A stretch of 64,000 bases of DNA from Amaurobius ferox (lineage: Eukaryota > Arthropoda > Arachnida > Araneae > Amaurobiidae), in contig OX578136.1 in NCBI GenBank assembly GCA_951213105.1, positions 155,627,178-155,691,177 of the forward strand, written 5' to 3'. The position numbers and the translations under genes were made by a program. The number at the start of each line of letters is the position of its first letter. Positions within the stretch are counted from its first letter, which is position 1. This document shows positions 1-12,784 of this stretch, one piece after another. A model generated the notes under the pieces. That model made no database searches and was not told where the DNA came from. It was given only the letters and a program-made list of their open reading frames with translations.

Positions 1-290
1 ATTTGGCGTCATATTTATCAATTTGCCGATATTTGTATCAATTTGGCGACATTTATATCGATTTGACGACATTTCAAAAAGTCGCCAAATTTGTCGCCAA
101 GTGGGATGGTTGAATTTGATAGACAAACGCTATCGAAACATCATTACAATACTATTTCCTTTCAAAACGCAATTAATTTCATTGATTTGGCGTCATTTTT
201 ATCGATTTGGCGACATTTTCATCAAGTCGCCAAGTTGGCGTCTCGCCAAATTCATCACTAAAATTTTCGCCAAGCGTTACCCAGGATAAA
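1..290 (+). repeat. Partial family A element: TCGCCAA/TTGGCGA-rich module
   Basis: A short array of roughly 20-nt units built on 'atttggcgacattt', followed by palindromic blocks of the type tcgccaagttggcga and a closing 'cgccaagcgttac'. The same module recurs inside the fuller copies near 9.54-9.71 kb, 20.03-20.56 kb (inverted) and 44.05-44.21 kb. Only this middle part is present here, and the window edge cuts it. The two ORFs in it are by-products of the repeat. It is probably non-autonomous, since no coding capacity is seen in any copy. Confidence 0.7.
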
Positions 291-1850
291 TAGATAGCTA
301 GATAGATAGACAGATAAATTAAGGTGTTTGTATTATAAATAATTAATGTACAATATTGTTTAAGGACACTGTTGACTACAGTGAATTTCAACTAAGCTTA
401 TGTTCCAGATTTCTCACCAATTCTAAGTGCACTCTGTCATACATGGGCGAATATAGAACGTTTTCCAAGGAGAGGGGGGTAAACTCAAGAATAAAATTTA
501 CAACATCGTCTAACATGATGATCGCTTTTATTATCCTGAATATTCAAGGGGCAGAAAATATCCTCCCCTATGAGCGACTATGGCTTCATATTTAATGAAA
601 TGGTTGAAAAAGTGCAACTAATTTAAAAATAAGAAAATATTTAAAATATTATATTTTGTATGTATTTATCTTACATCTGTAACATATTTAAAAATATCGT
701 GCCTTTCATTCACTTTTAGCATTTTTATGTAATATTATTTTATTTCACTCACCAAGGAAATAAAATTTATTGAGAGTGCGAATTCTAATATAAATTTCAC
801 TTATAATACGAAAACATGTTCCAAGTTGAAAAACCAATCACTTAGCCTCCCCAGACAAAAATATCACGCTACGCAACTGGACACAACAATGATCGTGAGG
901 ATCTAGTGTCACTAGTTGGCCAAGATAAGATTTAGATGTCCTAGGTAAAGTTGGGTAAGCATCGATGATTTAGAGTTATTCCAATGAATTTGTAAAAGTA
1001 GAACACCACCTGGACCGGTCAAAGTTCATTAATGATCTGTTTATTGTGAAATGACGAGAATGTGCAATACAGGCTATTTTAGTATCTGTTTCTATTTATT
1101 TAAGCAACCAGCTGCTGTATTATTCTTGAATGCCCAATAAATATGCTAACTTCCTGCATCAGTGTGTTATTGCCCCTGATCTTAAGGCCCTGTTGTATCA
1201 ATTACTACAACGTTTGGAATTATGTTACTTCAGCTATCTTAGATTTACACAGAAGTAAATCTAAGTTAAAGGTGCATCTTTCACAACACATGAGATTTCT
1301 TTTATATCAATTAGCAATTATTTTGTATGAAACATGCAAAACGTTGAATGGAATTTCGAATTTTAAATATAGGAATCGTTCGATTTGTACTCAAACCACT
1401 GGTTAAATGCAGCAAAATTTAGTTTTTAATATTTAATAAAATTTAATTTAAAGAACTATAATTTATTAGAGGTTTACAGTGTTTCCTAAATCTCTCTACT
1501 ATCAAGTTAGCTTTTCTGCAAGTATACAAATTAATTTTCTCCGAATTCTAGAAATCAAATTTTTACTTTGCCCAACATCATTGCAGGATTGGTTTCGTTC
1601 TAATGAACCTTCATCGGGGCTGTGTAAAGTTTGAAAAAGTATCAAAATCCGATATCGTTGCTTTGTTACTAAGTAACTAAGTATCCTACAATAACTTCGG
1701 TACTTAAGTATTTAACAGTAACTTCAGTTGCTGTTGAATAAATGAAGTAGACGTCACAGTTACAGGCTATCGTTACATTTTTCAATAAGTTATATTACAC
1801 GGTCCTTAATGTTATTTTGAATAAAAGTGTTTTTCACGTTGTAAAGAATC
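291..1850. other. Anonymous AT-rich DNA
   Basis: Short (gata)-like steps occur at about 290-320. No coding segment, RNA gene or repeat shared with the rest of the window was found. ORFs at 356-595 and 1143-1406 have low-complexity, ordinary AT-rich translations and no recognisable motif. Confidence 0.5.
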
Positions 1851-1859
1851 TTGTTTCTC

Positions 1860-1932
1860 CAACCGGGAATCGAACCACAGATCTTCGTACTGGCCAGCCG
1901 ACGCTTTACCGTTGAGCTACTGGGACAGGATT
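1860..1932 (-). pseudogene. tRNA-like segment (tRNA pseudogene or SINE head)
   Basis: On the minus strand an A-box-like 'tagctcaacggtaa' is followed about 30 nt later by a perfect B box, 'ggttcgattcc'. These are the internal RNA polymerase III promoter blocks of a tRNA. The acceptor and T stems do not pair well (gtcccag against ttggaga), so a functional tRNA is unlikely. It is either a decayed tRNA or the head of a tRNA-derived SINE whose body I cannot follow downstream. Confidence 0.55.
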
Positions 1933-2139
1933 GTAAGCTCATATCGTCGAAGTGGACTCTGAAACTTATACTTTTTTTATTTAATCAATCACTTTTTATG
2001 AAATTTTGTTAACTTTTTAAATTAATAAATTCGAATTCTTAAAATTTAGCAAGCATCAAGCATCATTTTTATCATTGTCATTAAAAAAATGTTCTATGAG
2101 ATTTCAAACGAAGTCAGTGATTTAAATTAAAGAAGCGGG

Positions 2140-2465
2140 AAATTATATTTACAACTTAACAAATTTGTTTTAACTTATTTTGTTATCTTACGTAATAAGA
2201 TGTTTGTCTGTGTTTCTGTCTATGTCATCTGTAGCGGAAAATCGAAGCTCTGGACATCGACGAAATTTGCTACAGATGTGCCTCACGCCTTCGTATGATG
2301 CATCAGGGAGAGCATTTTTTCTAAAAAATTCGAATTAGTTTAAAAGTTATGAACATTTAAAACCGAAATTTCGACTCCAAAATCGCTTTTATTCCACCCA
2401 AACGATAAAAAATAAAATGGTGCAGGTGGTCTGCGAACGATATCTTAGAAGACGACGGTGAGTAC
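2140..2465. repeat. Possible decayed interspersed repeat
   Basis: The stretch holds 'gtttgtctgtgtttctgtc' followed by non-coding sequence. This resembles the (TCTG)-rich leaders of families C and of the 14 kb repeat in this window, but no second copy of the remainder is present. Called mainly on the leader and on a higher GC content than its flanks. Confidence 0.25.
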
Positions 2466-2689
2466 TATTTTATTTATTACTTTTTAAATACTGGGATTTA
2501 ACAGATAAATTTTCATGGTTTGGAATATATAATTAGTTCAATATTATACGTGTTCTCTGAAAATTTGACTCCAATTGCATGAAAACTCGCTGAGATAGTA
2601 ATTATTTCTTTTTAATTTATTTAAATTTATTATTGTTTTCTTTTTTTTGTAAATGACAGCATAATATTGCTTGGTTTTTTAAAGTTTGC

Positions 2690-3032
2690 AATTTTTTCAA
2701 AGATTGGTCATTTGCCGATATAAGTGGTTCACAATAAACAAGATTAAAGGTGAAATTAAAGTTTTGCAATTTAAGTTAGCAATCCTGCTTGAAAAACGTT
2801 TTGATATTGACTCTACCTGTAACTTCCAATTTAGCTTGTTGTCAAACGTCGCACTTAAATAATTAAACGTCTCACTGATTGCAAGCACAACATTACCTAT
2901 ACTCTCCTTCAGAGTAAAGTTCCAGGCGGGTCATCGAGAAGGTCTGCACAGGATTTTTTTTTTCCATATTCACAATCATATTATTTTCAGTGTACCAATG
3001 TGAAAGCTCATTAAGAGTCTGATTTAATGTTG
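2690..3032 (-). pseudogene. Non-LTR retrotransposon reverse transcriptase fragment (jockey type)
   Basis: Minus-strand translation gives, across frame changes, LNQTLNELSHWYTENNMIV, then an interrupted linker ending TFSMTRLELYS, then AISETFNYLSATFDNKLNWK and VESISKRFSSRI. The block WY..NNM.VN..K followed by YL...D.KL.W..H/Q is the C-terminal half of the RT domain of jockey/RTE-like LINEs. In life it copies element RNA at a nicked genomic target. Here there are at least two frameshifts, an A-tract around 2949-2958, and only about 110 codons of an ORF2 that is usually about 900. There is no poly(A) or target duplication to date it. Family-level identification is confident; the exact clade is not. 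Confidence 0.75.
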
Positions 3033-3262
3033 TTGGTGGGACTTATTTGAATACCCTTAGACCTGTTATTTTGCTTTAAAAATTATTTATTAGAATTATC
3101 TTATGTAAACCTCGTCAGACACCATCTTTTCCTCATTTCCTCGATTCTATGATTAGAACCTATAACAGAAAGCTCTGAATAGATATATTTTAACTATGAT
3201 CACTTTGTACATCAATCTGAAATTATCATTCTAAAGAATCAGAAATAACTTAATTAAAAAAA

Positions 3263-4209
3263 CAAGGAAGATCAATCATGCATAAAGCATTGATAATAAA
3301 AAACTTTCCAACTGAAATGCAAATTTATTCAAACATCTCTAAAATGCTATATATTCAACGTTGATATATTTTAAATTATTACAGTACTACAATAATTTAT
3401 TATATTTGAAAACTTAAAACTTCATCGAAAAAAATGAATATTTAAATGACGTCATCGAAATATAAATCGTTTGGCTCTGTATGTGAAAGCAATGAAAATA
3501 TCATTCATATCACTTTTATTCCAGACTCTAGGGCGAAATCATTTTGCGAGAACAAAAAATGAGCAATTCTTATACAACTCATCGTACAATCACTTGTTTA
3601 CATTCTGCATCCATTAAAATTAGGCTTTGTTGTGGAAATAATCAAAGTTTGATGATCATTTAAAGTCAAAAATATTGTAATTGCGTTGGCACAGAATATA
3701 GACGCACAGACATTACTCCAAAATAAAGCGGTTTTAGGCCGGATGTAACACTAATTATGAATTAAAAAGAAATTTAAAAATCACGACTTTTACATTGGGA
3801 AAAAATATGGATGCCATATTTTATTTTGAAGTGGGTTACGTGATCTCTTTATACAATATGGGTGTAATTATTATTTTACATTTTATTTAAAAAACTACCG
3901 AACAAATTTTGCTGAAATTTCTTTTATATATTTTATGGGATAATTTGAATATTTTTTTTAAATTTTCGAAGCAATTTGTGAATTTTAACTTTACTTAAAA
4001 AATGTTTGAAAAATTAGGTCTAGGGTTCAATGTACTTCACTTTTCCAACCCGGATTCAACCCAAAACCAATTGGGTGATAGTATTCATTTACATTCCCAT
4101 ATGTCCAACAGACCGCCTCAAAAACATACCGAAATTTCGTTTTGGTAAAGTCACGGACGGACAGACAGAATGAACAAAATCAAACACTTTTCAACTATGC
4201 TGGAAAGTG
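3263..4209 (-). mobile_element. Family C element, copy C1
   Basis: Begins 'caaggaagatcaatcatgc' and ends in a near-palindromic hairpin 'cttttcaactatgctggaaagtg' preceded by a TCTG/ACAG-rich block, with TTAA immediately after (4210-4213). Other copies lie at 7.28, 34.2, 57.8, 60.2 and 61.7 kb. Strand is defined so that the hairpin end is the start, as in the copies at 57.8-61.7 kb. No ORF longer than about 65 codons is conserved among copies, so the family looks non-autonomous. Confidence 0.75.
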
Positions 4210-4213
4210 TTAA

Positions 4214-5324
4214 AAATCCAAAAAGGAAATTTCTCATTGCACTCTTCCTGCTCTCAAAATAGCACAAAATTACTTCTGTGTTGAAAGGGTATATATCGAC
4301 ATAGCCAGAATGTTACACCTCTCGTAATATTTATTGGAGCCAGCGAAAGCCATGCTTATGCAAGCGTTAACTTTCGGGAAATATTTTTGAAAGTCTATTT
4401 CAATCGACATATTTATAGTTTCCGCGCTCTGAAAGGATGGTTTCTTCAACAAACAAGAAAACATATGGCTTTTAATTAGGGTTACTGTATTTTGCGGCCG
4501 AAATAACCATACACGTTAGTGGATCCTGTTTCACTTTCAGTGATGAAATGGGAAGTCATATATTTAGTGACATAAATATGTTATGATTTGAAGCACTAAG
4601 TGGCGTAATAGTTTGATACTTCAAAAAAAAAGTTGTCATATTTGACTGATTTGCATTCTTTAAAATGACAATTACTTCAACAAAAAATTTGTAATTTTGA
4701 AATACGTTCTTTTAATTTTAAATGTATTTTAGGTTTGGGAAAATTAAATAAAATTAATTTCAATGTTTACTTCGTAAACTTATGTATTCATATCTAACTG
4801 GTTGCTATTGACCACGACCATTGAATAAGCTCGGCAAATTGGGATGTCTGTAGCCCTACTTTTAAATCATATTTTCTGCAATTTTACAAAAGTAAATCCA
4901 TTAGTATAGATTAGAAGTGAAACTGCTGATAGCATTGCGAAAATCGATTTTAATAAGCCTAAACGGGAAAAGTACATGTATAAAACTTTGTCCGTGTTTA
5001 TGTTTATTTAAAGTGTTAAAATATAAATCTACAAATTTTGGCAATATTAAACGTCGAAATATACGTCGGCATGCAACACTTATCTTCAATATTCATTTTA
5101 AATTAAAGCCGTGGTTTAGATGACAATGGCAATAAAATATAGTAGTACTGTATTCCCTCTTATTTGCAAGTTTATATTTTAATACTTTAGAAAACATAAA
5201 CATACAAAGTTTAACATATGTGTACTGTTCTGGTTTGGGTTTCTTAAGGAAAAATAAACCGGATTTTTTCATATGCGATTAGTATTTTAGCTTCAATTAT
5301 CTTTTATTTCGTAACTTATTCATC

Positions 5325-5328
<4 letters not shown>
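4214..5328. other. Anonymous AT-rich DNA
   Basis: No shared repeat or coding signal. The ORFs around 4270-4464 and 4901-5123 overlap on both strands and show no domain-like pattern. Confidence 0.45.

Positions 5329-5411
<83 letters not shown>
5329..5411. repeat. (TA)n microsatellite
   Basis: About 41 perfect TA dinucleotides. Confidence 0.98.
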
Positions 5412-5415
<4 letters not shown>

Positions 5416-6256
5416 GTTTTATATTCTGTATTATTTTGTATTTTATATCCTGTTTTCTATATACTGACTTCTATTACATCTTTTAATTGTACATTTACAT
5501 TTATTATTTATTTCTGAATTCAACCATCTACCTTTTGATTTTCATATTTGCAAAAACTTTTTTAAAAAAGGTAAAACCTGTTGTAAAGCTGCATTTGCGC
5601 TTATTACAGAGTTTATTCTCTTTTTAATTTTAATTTTATTTTATTTTGATTATTATTATCGCTAACGCATTTCTATACTTTAACTACTAGCCCATCTATG
5701 TCTTAACATGGCCCTCTATGGATATTGTTTTTATTTAGCTAATCCTTTCATTCCTTCAATTGATTGATTTTGGTATGTCTTCACATTTCGCATTATGGAG
5801 TATTTTGGTTTGAGTTCTCTCATCGCTTTTACGATTTTTTCTGCGGGTTATTGCTTCTTTTGGTAGATTTCACATTCGATTCTCAAACTCGTTTTATATG
5901 TGTATGTATAGTGCTGACATCTCTCGACAGGCATTAGAGTTTATTGTGTTTTTTTGTGTTATTTATTTCTGTATATTTTAGTTAACCCAGACGTCAATAT
6001 CTTATATTGCTTATTTTTACATTTTAATCAAGACATGCATTTCCACTATATGTGGCCCTCTTTTGTCTGCGGTTGTAGGGATTCAGTCAGACACACACGC
6101 ATTAATGGCTTTGTATATCTTCCTTTCTGGATGATTATGACTATTTATGAATGTTTCGTATGAAAATTTCATTTTGATCTTATCTACTACGCTTGTTTTG
6201 TTACTCTCCGAAATTTCGTTTCAATTCTTTATGGTATTAGTTATAATTTGAAATTC

Positions 6257-6257
<1 letters not shown>

Positions 6258-6306
<49 letters not shown>
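6258..6306. repeat. (TA)n microsatellite
   Basis: About 24 perfect TA dinucleotides. The 850 bp between this tract and the preceding one is pyrimidine-rich anonymous DNA with no feature seen. Confidence 0.98.
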
Positions 6307-6309
<3 letters not shown>

Positions 6310-6332
6310 GTATTTTATAGTTCTCTTTAATA

Positions 6333-6670
6333 TCATGAATTTTAGCATTTTTAAATGAAATTGTGATATTTACCAACTTTAAAGGAAAAATGCAAATTTA
6401 AGAAACAATTTTAATTCAAATCGTAAACATCAGCTCTTTTTCATAAAAATTTTGAATTTTTTAGCATCATTAAACATCAGCATTTTTTAATAAAATATTG
6501 AATTTTAACACTTTTCATAAAAATCACGCATTGTGGCATTTTAAAATAAAAATTGCGCATTTCAGCACTTTTAAAATAAAATTTCAAATTATAGTACTTT
6601 TAAATAAAATCTCAAATTATTGGGATTTTAAATATTGTGAATGTCAACGCTTTTAAATCAGATCTCAAAC
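6333..6670. repeat. Diverged 27-30 bp tandem array
   Basis: About nine imperfect units of the form 'aatttcagcacttttaaaat' plus 'aaaattgc'. Individual units differ by substitutions and small indels, so it is an old array. Confidence 0.7.
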
Positions 6671-7284
6671 TTACGTTCTTTGGATTTAATGAAATATTTA
6701 TGCTAGTACACAATTCAAATATTTTATTGTATGTGGCACACGACAAAATATGGTATTTCCAGAAATTTTGTAAAATTGGTGTCCTGAATTTTATTCTGCT
6801 GACAGTACTACCACCCTTGCTCTCTAACTTTTTCTTTAGGGGAGGGGGTATTTCTTTAAATATTTCTCCAAACTTCAATGGGTTTCTGGGGGAGTTATGA
6901 CATCCCCCTGACAATTTTATTTTATCTGAACAAAATAAGTATTAAAGTTAAAAGTTAAATTAATATGTAAAAGTTGAAATTTCGTTAGACACAGCATGCA
7001 ATTGAATAAGATACTTTTACTCAACTTTTGTTGTTGTGTGTCACAAGTGGATTTATTTTTACAGATTTATTTAGACAGCAAGACGAGATAATTTTTATGT
7101 AGTAAAATAAATCTTTATGTTGAAAATATTGAACATAAATATAGGTAGAACTTGCCATTTCATATTATAGGCTTCAAACTTTTTATTTTAGAAATATTAT
7201 TGAACTAATAAGAAGTATTTTGAATATTTATATAAAATGCATATATTGTGTTTTGATAAATATTAGAAACACTGTTTTTTTTAA

Positions 7285-8529
7285 CACTTTATAACATAGT
7301 TGAAAAGTGTTTATGACTGTTCATTCTGTCTGTCTGTCTGTCCGTCAGCACAATATCTGTATTAAAAATGACTTTATCAAAATGAAATTTTAGTATGTTG
7401 TTCAGATGGTCTGTGGAACCTATGGAAATATAAATGAATAATATCACCCAATTAGTTTTGGATTGAATCCGGGTTGAAAAATTGAAATACATTGAACCCT
7501 ACGAGATCTAATTTTTCAAACATTTTTTAAGTGAATTTAAAATTCACAAATAGCTTCGAAAGTTTTAGGAAATACTCAAATTATCCCATAAAATATATAA
7601 AAAAACTTTTAGGGAAAGATATTCAGTAGTTTTTTAAATAAAGATTAAAATAGTAATTACTCCCTTTATATGAACAGATCAAATAAAATATGGCTTCCAT
7701 CTTGTCTCAGAATCATGACTTTTAAAGTTCTTTATAATTCATATTTATTGTTGTATCCGTCCTAAAACCGCTTTATTTTTGCTTAATCTCTGTGCATCTA
7801 TATACTGAAACAACGCAATGACAATATATTTGAGTTTAAATGATTATCAAACTTTGATTATTTCTACAACGAAGCCTAATTTTCACTTATGGGAAATGTA
7901 AACACCAAAAGATGTAGAATGAGTTGTGTAAGAATTGCTTCATTTCTTTAATGCAAAATTATTTAGCTCATGGAGTCTGCAATATAGCTGACATGAATGA
8001 AACATTCATTGATTTTAAACAGAGAACCCAGACGAATTGTCAATGACGTTTTAAGCATAGAGTTAAATTACTTGTACCTCCATGGTTTTAAATTTTTAAA
8101 TAAAATAAATTAGTATAGTATTGTGGTGAATGAAAGGAATTGGAAAATGTTTATGAATGAAATGCTGCTTTTATATAGAGGATATTTATACATATTTCGA
8201 TGACTTCATTTGAATAAAGTTCATTTGTTTTCGATGAAGTTTTCAAATATAATAAATTATTGTAGTATTATGATAATTTTAAAAATATTACAGGAATGTA
8301 TTGCATTTTAGAGATGTTTAAACCAGGCAATTTATATTTCCATGCCGTCATTTGAATGAAGTTCATTTTCTTCGATGAAGTTTTAAAATATAATAAATTA
8401 ATGTAGTATTGTGATAATTTAAAAAATATTACCGAGAATGTATCGCATTTTAGAGATGTTTATATAAAATTGCATTGAAGTTGGAAAGTGTTTCATAATC
8501 AATGCTATGTACATGATTGATCTCTCTTG
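7285..8529 (+). mobile_element. Family C element, copy C2
   Basis: Preceded by TTAA (7281-7284), it opens with the hairpin 'cactttataacatagttgaa', a (tctg)n block, and the conserved phrase around 7373-7500. It runs through 'caacgaagcctaat' and ends 'tgattgatctctcttg' before TTAT. It contains a local duplication: the 'tttcgatgaagttttcaaat' segment with the following AT-rich block recurs about every 150 bp near 8230 and 8370. Non-coding throughout. Confidence 0.8.
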
Positions 8530-9420
8530 TTATTTGTTTGATTTTAATGTTTATAAACTTTTTCAGCATCTTTGTGCAGAAAAATGCAGTGAAAAATATT
8601 TTGAAAATCTAGACCACAACATTAAATTAAATTTTGCAATTAATTAAATATATTATTAAATATTATTAGTTTATTTATTAATTTTAAGATCCGAGTTGAA
8701 ATGGGGGTATGTGTTTGGTACATCTCATAATGTTAAAGTAATATTTTTTAACCGTTGTTTATTCTATATCTTTTTATTGTTAAATTTCACAACCATAATT
8801 TTAAATTAATTTAAGTTCTCCTGACTACAACATTTGCTTTCAACCACATGGTTCTATTTCTACTACCGACTGTTCAAGTTTCACATATGGAAATTGTCGG
8901 GAAAAATTATTACTAAATTAATTTAAAATGTATACATGGTTGTGTGTTTAACATTTAAAAATATATGAACTAAACAACTTAAAATATACTACATTAATGT
9001 TATCCAAGATGACAGATTGAACACATTTTACCGTTCCACAGTTCGAAAATTGTGTTTTTTATTGTGTGTTTTGTTCAAAAATTTCTAATACCATGTTGCT
9101 TTTTTTATTTCATCTAAGTATTGTATTTAAAACAAATCAATGTATTATGTTTTTTTTTAATTTATTGCGTTCGAAATTTTTTTGCAAAGTGTCATTTTGT
9201 TAGGGTTTTTTCATAAAATCATGATTTTCATGTTATATGCTGCTTAAAAATTTTTATTTTTAATTTCGTATAAGTACCATTCCGTTCAAAATTTTTATTG
9301 TTTTGTTTAAATACTTTAAATGGTTATGTATAACTGTTTCCCAAATTATTGTAAATGCATAATGCTGCAAATTTAGTAATTGAATAATAGTTAAAAATAA
9401 ATATCAAGTACTTTGATTAT
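8530..9420. other. Anonymous AT-rich DNA
   Basis: Nothing recognisable was seen; T-rich runs only. Confidence 0.4.
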
Positions 9421-9427
9421 AAATATA

Positions 9428-10365
9428 TGTAAAAAATTCTGATGTGGGCAACACATGACTTTCCTTATATAATGCAATGAATTTACTACTTTTACAGTAA
9501 AAAAATAGGTTTTTCTTATAGTAGATACTTATATTCTTTCCACGATATTGAATTTTCGACAATTAGTCGTCATTTTCATTGATTTATCGTCATTTTAATC
9601 CATTTGGCGAGATTTTCGTTAATTTGACAACATTTCAAAAAGTCGCCAAGTTGGCGACATTCCGCCATATTCGTCGCCAAAATTTCGCCAAGCTTTACTG
9701 AGGGAGAAATAAGTTATTTTTATAGCAGATAAATGACTACTGGCGTTCAAATACAAAAGAATTACTCGAAATATATCTTTTCTCATGAATGGGACGAGCT
9801 AGATCCACGAGAATGATGTCACCAATTTATCGCATGGTATTACATATGAAAAGTGAACATGTTTCTCAATAGGAAATATATATTTTTTATTTTATATGAC
9901 TTTATGATAATTTATTTGAAAAATGTGCAATATCTGGAGAATAATTCATGTTACCGTTCTAAAATTTGTGTTAAGCGTTTTCTAATGAAAAATTACATAA
10001 AAAATGTCTATTTGCGTAACTTTATTAGCGGTTTTGATTTTTTGACGATTTTTTCAAAATTTCACTTGAATATTTAGGGAGGTTCTGAACATTCGATTAC
10101 GTTTGAAAACAATAGACTTTCAGTGTTTACGAATTGTGATTTTTGTTCCAAATTTTGTTCGAATCGGTCCATTCGTTCGTCAGTTATCGTCTCCACAGGC
10201 TCACTGACACACATACACACACACATACATCACTTCAAAAATGTTTGATTCGTGATCAGGGATGCTTGAAACGTGCTCTCCCGTCGAAAACTCGAATTCG
10301 AATTTTTGACCCCGTCACAATAATTTCCTTATACATTATGTATATAAGGAAAGTAATAATGCATG
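9428..10365 (+). mobile_element. Family A element, copy A1
   Basis: Starts 'aattctgatgtgggcaac' and 'acatgactttccttatata'. It contains the TCGCCAA/TTGGCGA module (9540-9710) and a (CA)-rich stretch near 10205-10230. It ends in a hairpin formed by 'actttccttat'-like and 'ataaggaaagt' arms around 10323-10354. The outer 'actttccttatata' at the start and 'tatataaggaaagt' at the end are also inverted repeats of each other. Comparison with A2 and A3 defines the unit. No transposase is visible. Confidence 0.85.
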
Positions 10366-10439
10366 TTAAGCACTAGGAGAATTACTATTTATATGTATGA
10401 AATATAGTATAAATTAATTTTAATGGTTGGAATTCCTTT

Positions 10440-11290
10440 AAATGTCACCCAACATTCATTTTAACGTATGTGTTAATACTTTGAAGTTATGCATGAAGAC
10501 AATATTCCCAAATGCTGGGAATATGTGAAAACTACATAGTCTCAAATGTTAGGAATACGTCAAAAATACGTATTCTTATATGTTGAGAATGTGTCAAAAA
10601 CACGTATTCTCAAACGTTGGTAATGCGTCGAAAATGAGTATTTTCAAATTTTGGGAATAAGTTGAGAAACTATCATATATACATATCCTCAAATGTTGGG
10701 AATACGCCATAAAAACATTAAGAATACGTCATATATTAGGTATCCTCAAATTTTGGGAATACATTATAAATACGTTGGGAATACGTCACAAATACATTGA
10801 GAATACATCATAAATATGATGGGAATACGTCACAAATACATTAAGAATACATCATAAATATATTGAGAATAAGTCATAATTACGTATCCTCAAACATTGG
10901 AAATATGTCATAAATGCATATTAACAGCCATTGGAAATACGTCATAAATGCGTAATTAAAAACCTATTCCCAACGGTTGGATAGCCGTTTCCTGACATCT
11001 CATTTAGGTGTCATTTTGACGTATGTATTTGTGTGTTAAAATGATGAATGAGGCCATATGTAATATCTCCAAACATTGGAAATACGTTGCAAATATGTTA
11101 TAAATACGTGTTATAACCTGTTGAGAATACGTATTAGAAACCGTTGAAAATACATCGCAAATGCGTAATAAACAAACTATTTCCAACGGTTTGGCAACAG
11201 TTTCCTGGCTTACCTTTTAGATGTCATTTTAACGTATGTGTTGTGTTGATATGTCAAAATGACGTACATGATCAAACATCATAATGACGT
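10440..11290. repeat. 'gaatacgtca' minisatellite
   Basis: Roughly 25-40 bp units such as 'ttgggaatacgtcataaat' repeat about 25 times with heavy substitution. Three 'gtcatttt.acgtatgtgt' blocks (about 10445, 11010 and 11220) punctuate the array, suggesting a longer-order period that includes them. Confidence 0.85.
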
Positions 11291-11309
11291 AACTGTGCTA
11301 CCTGGATAT

Positions 11310-11335
11310 ATATATATACACACACACACACACAC
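11310..11335. repeat. (TA)n/(CA)n microsatellite
   Basis: A short compound dinucleotide tract directly abuts the left end of the Tc1 element. Confidence 0.9.
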
Positions 11336-12765
11336 TGAGTGACCACTTTATTATGACCACCTGACAGTTTCAAGCAAATTAGCTATGGCGTCACTCTGTT
11401 GCTGCTACAGGGCTAGGCTAGTATAAAAAAGGAAAGAGTAGTTCCTGAGACAGTAGCATAGGTGATTTGTTTGTGAATATATGGGGAAAGAACATGATTT
11501 GACGGACTTTGAACGTGGGATGATTGTAGGAGCTCTGAGTCATCGAGCGAGTATCAGCGAGTATCAGTTAAAGTGTTTAAGGACTGGACTATGAGGCAAA
11601 AAACTGAGTCTCAACGTGTAACGTGTCATCACCGACTAGTGAATGCTCGAGCGGAACGGAGAGTCTCCAGACTTGTAAAAGATAACAGAATGATAACTGG
11701 GCCTCAAATTGCAGCAGATCTTAATCAAAGATCGTTTCAAACGATTTCTGAATGAACTGTTCGCCATACAATGCATCGTATGGGATATGGAAGCCGAAGG
11801 CCAGTTCGAAAACTGTTGCTGTCTGCATCTAACAATATAAAACGTCTCAAATTTGCAACGGAGCATAAGGATTGGACAGTGGATAATTGGAAACAAGTTA
11901 TGTAGTCCTATAAATCACATTTTCAGTTACACCATGCAGATGGACGAGTGAGGATGTGGCGGAAACAGCACGAAAGCATGGACTCTAAATGCATTGCTAC
12001 AACTCTTCAAGCTGGTGGGAGCAACGTGATAGTTTGTGGAATGTTTTCCCTGGCATGCCTTGGGCCCTTTAATTCGTGTTCATCCACGTTTGAATAATAC
12101 ATCATAGCGAAACGTCGTTGCTGGCCAAGTCCATCCTGTTATGTTGATGTTTTATCCCAATGCCGATGGCTATTTTCAACAAGAGTGAAAGTAGCCATCA
12201 GATTGAAAGAAACAGTACGAAAGAATGGACGTTAAGTGCATAGCTACAACCCTTCAAGCTGGTGGAGGCAATGTGATAGTTTGGGGAATATTTTCCTGGC
12301 TTGCTTTGGGCTCTTTAATTTGTGTTCATCCACCTCTGAATAAGACATCATATCTAAACATCGTTGCTGGTCAAATCCATCCTGTTATGTTATGTTGATG
12401 GTTTATCCCAATGGCGATGGCTACTTTCAACAAGATAATGCGTCCTGCCATAGTGCTGGTATTCTACAGGATTGGTTTGAAGACCATTAAGACGAGTTTA
12501 CTTTGCTTAGGTGGCCCCCACAATCCCCAGATCTCAATTCCATTGAGCATTTGTGGGATGAAGTTGAAAGAGCCATCAGACGTCTAGATCACCAACCATC
12601 CAATTCCACACTATTGGAAAGTGCTATTCATCAAGCATGGTCTCAGATTCCACGAACGACCCATCAACATCTCGTAGAGTCCATGCCAAGAAGAATCAAC
12701 ACTGTATTAAAGGCAAAAGCTGACCCAACGAAATATTAACTAGGTGGTCATAAAACAATGGGATT
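11336..12765 (+). mobile_element. Tc1/mariner-type transposon, inactive
   Basis: The left end reads 'tgagtgaccactttattatg' followed by 'accacctgac'. The right end carries the inverted counterpart 'aggtggtcataaaacaatgg', but its outermost part is missing or mutated. The transposase pseudogene lies between them. A TA target duplication cannot be confirmed, because the left flank is a microsatellite and the right terminus is degraded. Confidence 0.88.
11481..12739 (+). pseudogene. Tc1-like transposase pseudogene with internal duplication
   Basis: Tc1 transposases bind the inverted ends and cut and rejoin DNA through a DD34E RNase H-fold site. Here MGKEHDLTDFERGMIVGAL starts the N-terminal helix-turn-helix. 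The frame then breaks, because part of the first HTH is deleted before VFKDWTMRQKTESQR, and continues with VSRLVKDNRMITGPQIAADL. An in-frame stop follows TISE, and another precedes the SYKSHFQLHHADGRVRMWR region, where the family has its catalytic 'DES.F' motif (also altered). The stretch 11961-12205 is repeated at about 12208-12440, roughly 248 bp with many differences. The C-terminal LRWPPQSPDLNSIEHLWDE (PPNSPDLNPIE-type catalytic E block) to KADPTKY is intact in frame. Normal length is about 340 residues. Confidence 0.92.
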
Positions 12766-12784
12766 TTTGCAAACCATTTCCCTA

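Noticed and set aside
1860..1932. Functional tRNA gene
   Set aside because: A and B boxes are fine, but acceptor and T stems do not pair.
10440..11290. CRISPR-like array
   Set aside because: Units have no constant repeat with unique spacers; it is a diverged minisatellite in a eukaryotic context.
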